From Acanthamoeba castellanii str. Neff (taxonomy: Eukaryota > Discosea > Longamoebia > Acanthamoebidae), in assembly GCF_000313135.1 (NCBI RefSeq), contig NW_004457586.1, positions 65,756 to 129,755 on the forward strand: a stretch of 64,000 nt of DNA. Direction: 5' to 3'. Numbering within the stretch: position 1 is the first letter of the stretch; each line of letters starts with the position of its first letter. A program made the position numbers and the translations under genes. This document shows, piece after piece, positions 57,786-64,000 of the stretch. Below the pieces are notes generated by a model, which made no database searches, was not told where the DNA came from, and saw only the letters and a program-made list of their open reading frames with translations.

Positions 57786-60700
57786 TTAATTGCGCTTGAG
57801 GGCGTAGTTGCCGTCAACGTCCAAGGTCACTACATCGGCGGCGATCATGGTCTGCAGGTGCTGGACGAGCTCCGAGAGACTCTTGTCGTAGGAGTCGGAG
57901 GTCATGGCCAGCATCTCCTGGATACGGTCCGCGGGCAGTCGCTCCAGGTTCATGAGCATGGCCTTGATGAACTCTTCGAGCATGGTCCACATCTCTTCAT
58001 CGGCCTCATCTCCCTCTGCGAGTCCTTCGCCCTCTTCGTCGGCCACCACGCCTAGGCGCGTTATGGTGATGATGGATAGCGTGAGCATGGGAAGCAAAGA
58101 CATCGTCAAAGGCTGATCGCCAGCACGTACCTTCACCCGACGGGTTGACCTCTTCGCCGAAGGACACCTCATACACGAGGGAGCGACCTTGGAAGCTGGC
58201 CCTCAGGGCTCCGTTAGCCACCCAGTAGCCCGCACCCTTGCGCACCACCTCGCTGGTGGTGCCGAGCTTCTCCGCCAGCTCCTCGATTGGCCATATTTCT
58301 GTTGCGCGTTGGCCTAAGCACGGTCCACACAGCCAAGGAGGGCTCTGAAGGGGAGTACCTTGGTCTTGGAAAAGGTAGATGATGGCAGCCTGAAGCGGGG
58401 AGACACTGAATGATTGTGCGCCGTGGGGCCCCTCCAGCTCTACTTCAACGGTACCGAGAGCAGGGCGCCAGCAGAGCTTGCGCGACGCCTTGACGGCCTG
58501 GTACTCCTTTTCGTAGCTTTCCATCGAACTGTAGCGACAGTCGGAGGTAAGAACGCGCTGTGCTGGTTGGGGTACGTAGCCCACTGGAAGAAATGAGAAC
58601 CTTTGTATGGGCGCGGGAAGAGTAAGCTCATCTTCGCGTAGCGTGGGCCAGAACATCGGAGAAATGATCGTGGTGTCGAGCAAGGCCTCACCCGTCTCTG
58701 CATTGTGTCGCACTGCGTGAGCAGGATACCCGGGGGAGGGGATGCTCGGCACAAAAGCAATACCTGTGGGTGCCTTCGCCTGTATCGTCTTGTTGATGTT
58801 GGTGTTGAGACGTCGTGATTCGGACATGTCCTGTAGCATGATCTCGCATTCGTGCAGACGAGTCTCGCCGAATCGCAATTTGAGCAACTCCAAGTTATGG
58901 TACTAGAGGTAGCGAGGGAGGCCTTGGTTAAGCATATGAGACCGAGCAAAGTTCAGGGTGCACACGTACGTCCTTGTCGGTGTTGTAATCTGTGATCGCG
59001 AGTAGTCGTGAAGCAAGCATGGTGCGGAACTCCTGCGTAAGTAGAAATATTAAAGCTTGCACGTGCTGAGTCGGCGGTACCATTGTAAGCGACTTACCTG
59101 GATGAAGAGATCATCGGAGCCATAGATCTGGACCAAAAGAGATACAGTGTCCATCTGTCGAGCAGCGTCGTCTGCGATTTCGATATCTGGATGAATGGGT
59201 GCTGGCGTCCAACTGGCACCTAGAGGAAGGCATGGTGTCAATCGAGGCGTCGACATGAGTTAGAGCGGAGCAGAGAGGAGGGAGGGAGGGAGAGAAAGAG
59301 ATCTCTCTTTCAGTACCTTCGTCATCATCAGGTTCGGTGTTCTCTTCTTCGTCGTAATCATCGTGCACCTCTGCTTCAGCGTGCCCCAGCTCCTCGTAAA
59401 GCTCGGGATTCGTGTCCCCTGTAACAGTGCTTACGACGCAGCGCATGGTGTCATCTCGTCCCCTGGAAAGGGTCAGTCAAGGAGTGAGCCAAGCTGCTTT
59501 TGTATGTGATTGCTTTGCCATACCTGAGATAGGCCGCAATAGGGGGACGGATCGCATCCAATAGCACCGAGGTGGGGTCGAGCAAACGCAGCGAGCAGAT
59601 GGTGGACACATAGGTATCGATTATGTCGTTCGTGCTTGCTCCACTATGCAACAATCGTCTTGAGAGCCTGTTCGTAAGGTGAGAACACGTTCAATGCATA
59701 CTCCGCACGGGTAATGGTTAAAACGAGGTGTACGTTTGGGTCAGCGAAGACACCAGCTCGAGATGCTGATCACTCCTTGCCAGACTCTCCTTGAGGTCGA
59801 GCAGGGCAGGTACGCTGTCTGGATAGTCCACAATGATGTCAAACAACTCGTTCGTCCTTTCCCAGGATAGGAAGACGACTGTTAGTACATAACCAAGAGT
59901 GGCTTGTCTCTGGAAGCTGCAGTGTTACCTGAGCGTGGCGATGATTTGATAGAGGTGCGACTCGAGGCGAGCCTTCCATTGCTCTAGCGAAGACAGTGGT
60001 CGGCGCAGGGTGAGGGCCATCCACTGAAGAGCAGCGCCGGCCAGCCAACGCAACATGGAGGGAAGCACGGAACTGTCGAACACTGCCTTGCACGCAGAGT
60101 TCTGTCGGTTTGCGCGCAAGATATGTCAGATCGACGGACTGAATCACGAGACAAAAGCTAGGGCGCGCATACCACTCGGCTTTCGGTTTCCTCGAACACA
60201 ACCTCTGTGACGATCTCCTCGCAGACCTCCTGCGATGCCATGGCCAGTAGTGCGTCTATACCATGGGTTGCGTTTACTTCCCTCCCGTCGTTGTAGTCCA
60301 TCTCCTCATTCTCGCCGTTTTGCTCATCGTGGTCCGCTTCCTCGTCCTCTGCTTCGTCCTCGTGCGCTTTAATCCATTTGCTGCTGTAGATGACGAATCG
60401 CCTTCGCAGGCAGTAGAAGAGCGCCTCGCGAATGGCTGGCTTTTCGGTGATCAGCTGCAGCTGGCTGAAGATCTCGAACCGCGCAAACAGATGGGTCCTG
60501 AGATCAAGGACGGGAGCCAGAGTGAGCGAGGAGGCGGCAAGTGGCATGAATGATGGAGCGGCGCATACGCATCACTAAGGCCCAACTCTGTTTGCAACAG
60601 TTCGATGACTGTGTTGACATCTTGTTGATGCTTGACGTGGTCCACGACTTCCACCAGACGCGCTTCCGCCCATTCATCGAGCTCGTCCTTGCCAAGTTTG

Positions 60701-61120
60701 CGCTTTGCTTCCTGGCAGTACTGGTGTGTCAGCAATGAGCAACCCATAGGGCGGCGTGTAGGAGAACGTACCTCTAAGCTCCGAACACCAGCATCAGTAA
60801 TGAATGGAATAGAACCGAGCTCTACTGTGCTGCGTGCCGACAGCTGTTCTGCAACAGCTGATGTTAACACACTAGCTGAATCTTGGAAGAGGCAAGCGCT
60901 GAGTAGTACCCCAGTACCACTCCACGAGCAGCCTTGCCAGCGTTTCCTCTTCTCGCAAGACTGCCAGACTAGCACCTACACGCATGGTCAGGAGATGGAA
61001 AATGGGGGAAAAAAATCTAGAGTACCAAGACGTACCAATTGCATCTCGTAGCGAACCTCCTGCTTGCAAATTTGTACGAGGAGCCAGCGCGGCTGTAACC
61101 ACCTCCCATGCGCGTTCCAT
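57786..61120 (-). CDS. ANAPC2: Anaphase-promoting complex subunit 2 (cullin-like)
   Basis: The first exon is MERAWEVVTAALAPRTN, and the second has LAVLREEETLARLLVEWYWG. The C-terminal half carries the cullin-homology region: LKLRFGETRLHECEIMLQDM with SRRLNTNI, ISPMFWPTLREDELTLP, RKLCWRPALGTVEVELEGPH and FSVSPLQAAIIYLFQDQ. The winged-helix end has IEELAEKLGTTSEVVRKGAG, WTMLEEFIKAMLMNLERLPA, RIQEMLAM and a final GNYALKRN. The phrases RLHECEIMLQDM.ES.R, S..FWP.L and FIxAMLxNLExLxxDRIxxML are typical of APC2, the scaffold that binds APC11 in the mitotic E3 ligase. Introns are numerous (about 18), with many ACGTAC-type donors. Confidence 0.93.
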
Positions 61121-61425
61121 CCTGCTCACGATCTTCGCGCCAATTCTGTTTTTATTGAATTTTTTGATTTTCGTTCTTTCTTTTGTAATTTCTTTTTGAT
61201 TACATTCTTTTTCCTCTCTAAGAAACTTAGAGGCCCAATTCGTGGACTAGGCAGGCAGGACTGTTGCGCACGTGTATTCGTCGAACCGAGAACGAACAGG
61301 AAGGACACGAAGCCTTTTCGCCACGAGCGAAGTGATCCAAAGGGGGCGGGTTAGGGTTCCGTCTCGAGCCCTGTTGCTCTCCGGATCCTGCTGCCCCATT
61401 TGATAAAGACGTGCCAGCAGCATAG
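61121..61425. promoter_or_regulatory. Bidirectional promoter region, APC2 / BTB gene
   Basis: 305 bases separate divergent start codons. The APC2-proximal part (61140-61215) is very T-rich on the plus strand (ttttgattttcg, tttctttttgatt), i.e. A-rich upstream of APC2 on its own strand. No further element identified. Confidence 0.5.
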
Positions 61426-64000
61426 ATGGAATCGATTTCGCCAGGCTGGCGGGACTTGAGCTCCTCCACCTCTTCGACGTCAGGATCCTCTCTGTCGACA
61501 TGCTCGATCATATCAATGGATCGAAACCTCACGGACGAGGGCACCAGCCCCAGCAAGAGGGTGGAGCCCAGCAACCGCCTCAAGAAGCCACCAGGGTCCG
61601 ATGAGGAGATCTCCAGCAGCGGAATCTTTTACAAGATGATGGGCGAGGGTGCCTTGACTTCTCTTGGCTACTCCCGATCTTCGCCTGGGCGCGAGGGACG
61701 AGGACCCGCCATGTTTCCGCCTCATGACGGTACCCGTTCCTCTTGACAATCAATTCCATTCTTTTACTATTATAATATAATTATTTTCATTATTATTATA
61801 AATAAAGGCAGAAAGAAAAATTTTAATTGTACATGTGCCTAAACGTTTACTGGGCACAGGCGAGGACTCGCAACCGTCATCAGCTTCGGCATCGCCGCAG
61901 CCCAAGAAGAAGAGAAGTTGGATCGACAGGTTCATGCAAAAGGACGGCCGCCACGAGATCAAGAAGGAGATCGCGGAGACGGAAGCGCTGCGCAAGAGCA
62001 GGGAGCGCCAACAGCACCAACAGCAGCAGCAGTATCAGCAGGCGCCATCGTCATCACCGCCGCAGCAGCAGAGTCGGTGGCCGCCCAAGGAGGAGCGGCC
62101 CGAGTCGAGCTTTTGCGTGAACTGGCGCGCACGCGAGGAGCTCTACCGCAAGAAGATCGAGGAGCTGACCGAGGCCGAGATCAGGGCCAACATTCAGTTC
62201 TACGAGACGTCCGACCTGCTGGTGCTGGTCAAGAGCGTACGCGGCCGCAACGACCACGCCGCCTTCCGCATCCTCCAGCGGCACCTCGAGGAGCTGTATC
62301 TCCTCAAGCACATCCTCTACGAGCGCGGCTTTTACCTCAACTCCACCGACCCGCCGCTGGCCACCGGGAGTCCCGATGCGGGCTACCACAGCCAGATGAA
62401 GGATCGCAAGAGCCACAACCTCCACATTCGATGCGAAGCCAAGACTACCAAGAACCTCGCTGAGTATGTCCCATCTCACCACTCGTGGTAGCACAGCTGA
62501 GCCGTTCTGACGTGTATGCACACACACACACACACACACAGGTGGTTGGAGATGATGGCACTGCCAGTAGCCACCAGACAGACGCGAACGCCCCGGACCA
62601 GTTCCCACGCTTCCTCCACTCCTCCGCGCTCACCCTCCTCGTCAGAGATCAGAACCGAATCGCAGACGTGGTTCTCCAGGTACCCGTACTCGACATCGAG
62701 CGCATGTGGTGCGATGGCTGAGTCTCGCTCGTTCGTGTGCGGTGTGACTGACCGTGTGCGAACGCACCAGATCGGCACGCAAAATCTATGCGGAGGTGAA
62801 CTACCACAACGACGTGCTGGAACTCTACCAGCGATGTATAGACGTGCTGGAGTTTGCCGACATCGAGTCCAGGCTCGACTCTTCGCATTCGCACCAGTAT
62901 GACGCTGTTCCATCACCCTCCACCGTTTCGTCGACCTCCACCGTGGGCCTCAGGTACGCGAGTTTCCCCATGAGACAGCCCTCAAAACTAGAGCCACTCA
63001 CTCCGCACACCGTCAACAGGGATCAGCTGCTGAGCAAGCTCTTTCTCGATTTTGGCGAGTATTTCCTGTGGTGCGGCGACTACGTGGAGTCGGCGCAGGC
63101 TCTCGTGAGAGCCTTGGTCGAGGTATGCTGGCGCTGCTTCCCAGCCCGCCAGACAGTGGCATAAGCCGCGCCCCTCGCTGACCGAGAAGTGGTCCACACA
63201 ACGCAGGAACCCGCCTGTCCACCTGCGCTGGGTCTGCTGCGGTGCAGCTTGCGATTCCTTCCCTCATCTGCGCGCCTGCAGACGGCTGGCGTGTTGGCCA
63301 AGCTGCCACCTAATATCCCTCCCGACGGGGACAAGGACATCATCTCACTCTTCAACCACGTTCTGAACGACCACTCCGGACCCTACTCCCTGCACATACG
63401 GTACTATATACTCTTCCCCACCGTGTGTCTCCTCGTTTTTGCTCCCCCCCCCCGGTAGCTCGCATGATGACGTCTCGTGCGTGTCGTGTGTGTGCGGTCA
63501 ATAGATTCCGAGTCTTGGCCTGGGTGATCGCTCGACTTCGTTACTATAAGGAGAACAAGGTGAACATCGAGGGAGTATACGGCTTGCTGCGCATTCTGGT
63601 ACGCCCTCTTACAAGCTTTGACTTGTATTGGCCAGCCATGCGTGAGGCCAGTAGCTCATACGCCGCTTTCGTGTCGCGTCTGTATGATAGGTGCGGCTGT
63701 TCAACGATGACAACAAGCACGTCAGGCAGCTGGCCAAGGGCGCCGTGTCCGACTTTGGCGATCGCGTGCTCCGCATCGTGGACAACGCCACCAAGGACCT
63801 CTTCAAGGAGTACCACGTCTTTTCCGCTGTACTCAAAGAGGTGCACACACTCTCTTTCTCTCTCTCTCTCTCCACCTCGGCCTTCATCTTCCACTCGATA
63901 CTCACCTTGGCGATGTATGTACAGAGGTCCGAGTTTTTCCAGCGCATGCTCGAGTCGGAGATGATGGAGGGCCAGCCCGAAGAGCCGATCACCATTCAGG
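61426..64000 (+). CDS. BTB-type protein with helical repeat region (3' end outside window)
   Basis: ATG 61426 (MESISPGWRDLSSSTSSTSG) starts a Ser-rich exon. After an AT-rich intron it continues EDSQPSSASASPQPKKKRSW with Gln repeats. A conserved-looking region follows: FCVNWRAREELYRKKIEELT, FRILQRHLEELYLLKHILYE, RKIYAEVNYHNDVLELYQRC and LFLDFGEYFLWCGDYVESAQ. Armadillo-like or helical segments come next (VNIEGVYGLLRIL, NDDNKHVRQLAKGAVSDFGD). The last visible exon has HVFSAVLKERSEFFQRMLES, then EEPITIQ, the start of a BTB/POZ fold. ARM-plus-BTB proteins act as Cullin-3 adaptors, so this may be one. The last part is missing, so the call is provisional. Confidence 0.65.

Noticed and set aside
62521..62540. 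CA dinucleotide run, and similar CA/GT/CT runs at about 2605-2670, 9240-9275, 33573-33594, 52742-52758 and 63857-63872
   Set aside because: Ordinary intronic microsatellites; noted but not a distinct element.

Overview
The window reads as nuclear DNA of a free-living amoeba, most likely Acanthamoeba (A. castellanii or a close relative). The inference rests on four things: GC-rich coding DNA; genes packed on both strands with short GT-AG introns; amoebozoan/eukaryotic housekeeping genes (Ras, Cdc48/p97, APC2, MYST acetyltransferase, U5-40K, RPF1); and a spherulin-like cupin. No database search was run. I assembled exons by eye from reading frames and splice sites, so domain calls are firmer than exact exon ends.

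Layout. 1-6.8 kb: the end of an unidentified gene, a small hypothetical gene (-), tRNA-Leu, a triacylglycerol lipase (+), an inositol polyphosphate kinase (+), an unidentified gene (+) and a second tRNA-Leu (-). 6.9-10.7 kb: a leucine-rich-repeat gene (+) converging on an F-box/LRR gene (-). 10.9-12.9 kb: an almost CpG-free block holding a broken protein-kinase gene and an 11-bp minisatellite. 12.9-15.4 kb: a hypothetical gene and a single-exon membrane-anchored protein. 15.8-25.8 kb: a secreted LD-carboxypeptidase (-, interrupted by a 245-nt gap), U5-40K/SNRNP40 (-) divergent from a NOPCHAP1-like gene (+), a CBS-domain protein (+), an SDR (+), a third tRNA-Leu, and an F-box/MORN gene (+) that carries tRNA-His inside an intron.

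26-43 kb: Ras (-), Cdc48 (-, with a one-base frameshift), an ice-binding-like (DUF3494) secreted protein with a Pro/Ser/Thr stalk (-), CANT1-type apyrase (+), an S28 serine carboxypeptidase (-), a PHRF1-like RING protein (-), an Esa1/Tip60-type MYST acetyltransferase (-) and RPF1 (-). 43.5-64 kb: a LIM/DA1-type metallopeptidase (+), a class 3 lipase (+), a phytanoyl-CoA dioxygenase-family protein (-) divergent from a spherulin-like cupin (+), a classical SDR (+), tRNA-Asn (-), an RBR E3 ligase with a GAT-like N-terminal region and C-terminal membrane segments (+), a long coiled-coil protein (-), APC2 (-), and an unfinished BTB-type gene (+) running off the end.

The genes do not form one pathway. 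Recurrent themes are ubiquitin (F-box x2, RING, RBR, APC2, DA1, Cdc48), ribosome/snRNP biogenesis (RPF1, NOPCHAP1, U5-40K), and secreted hydrolases suited to a bacterivore (two lipases, S28 peptidase, LD-carboxypeptidase, apyrase). The most unusual signals are the CpG-depleted kinase pseudogene block, the tRNA nested in an intron, the GAT-like/RBR/TM architecture, and genome-wide-looking intron habits: AT-rich first introns, C8-C10 tracts on the transcribed sense strand, and GTAC 5' splice sites.
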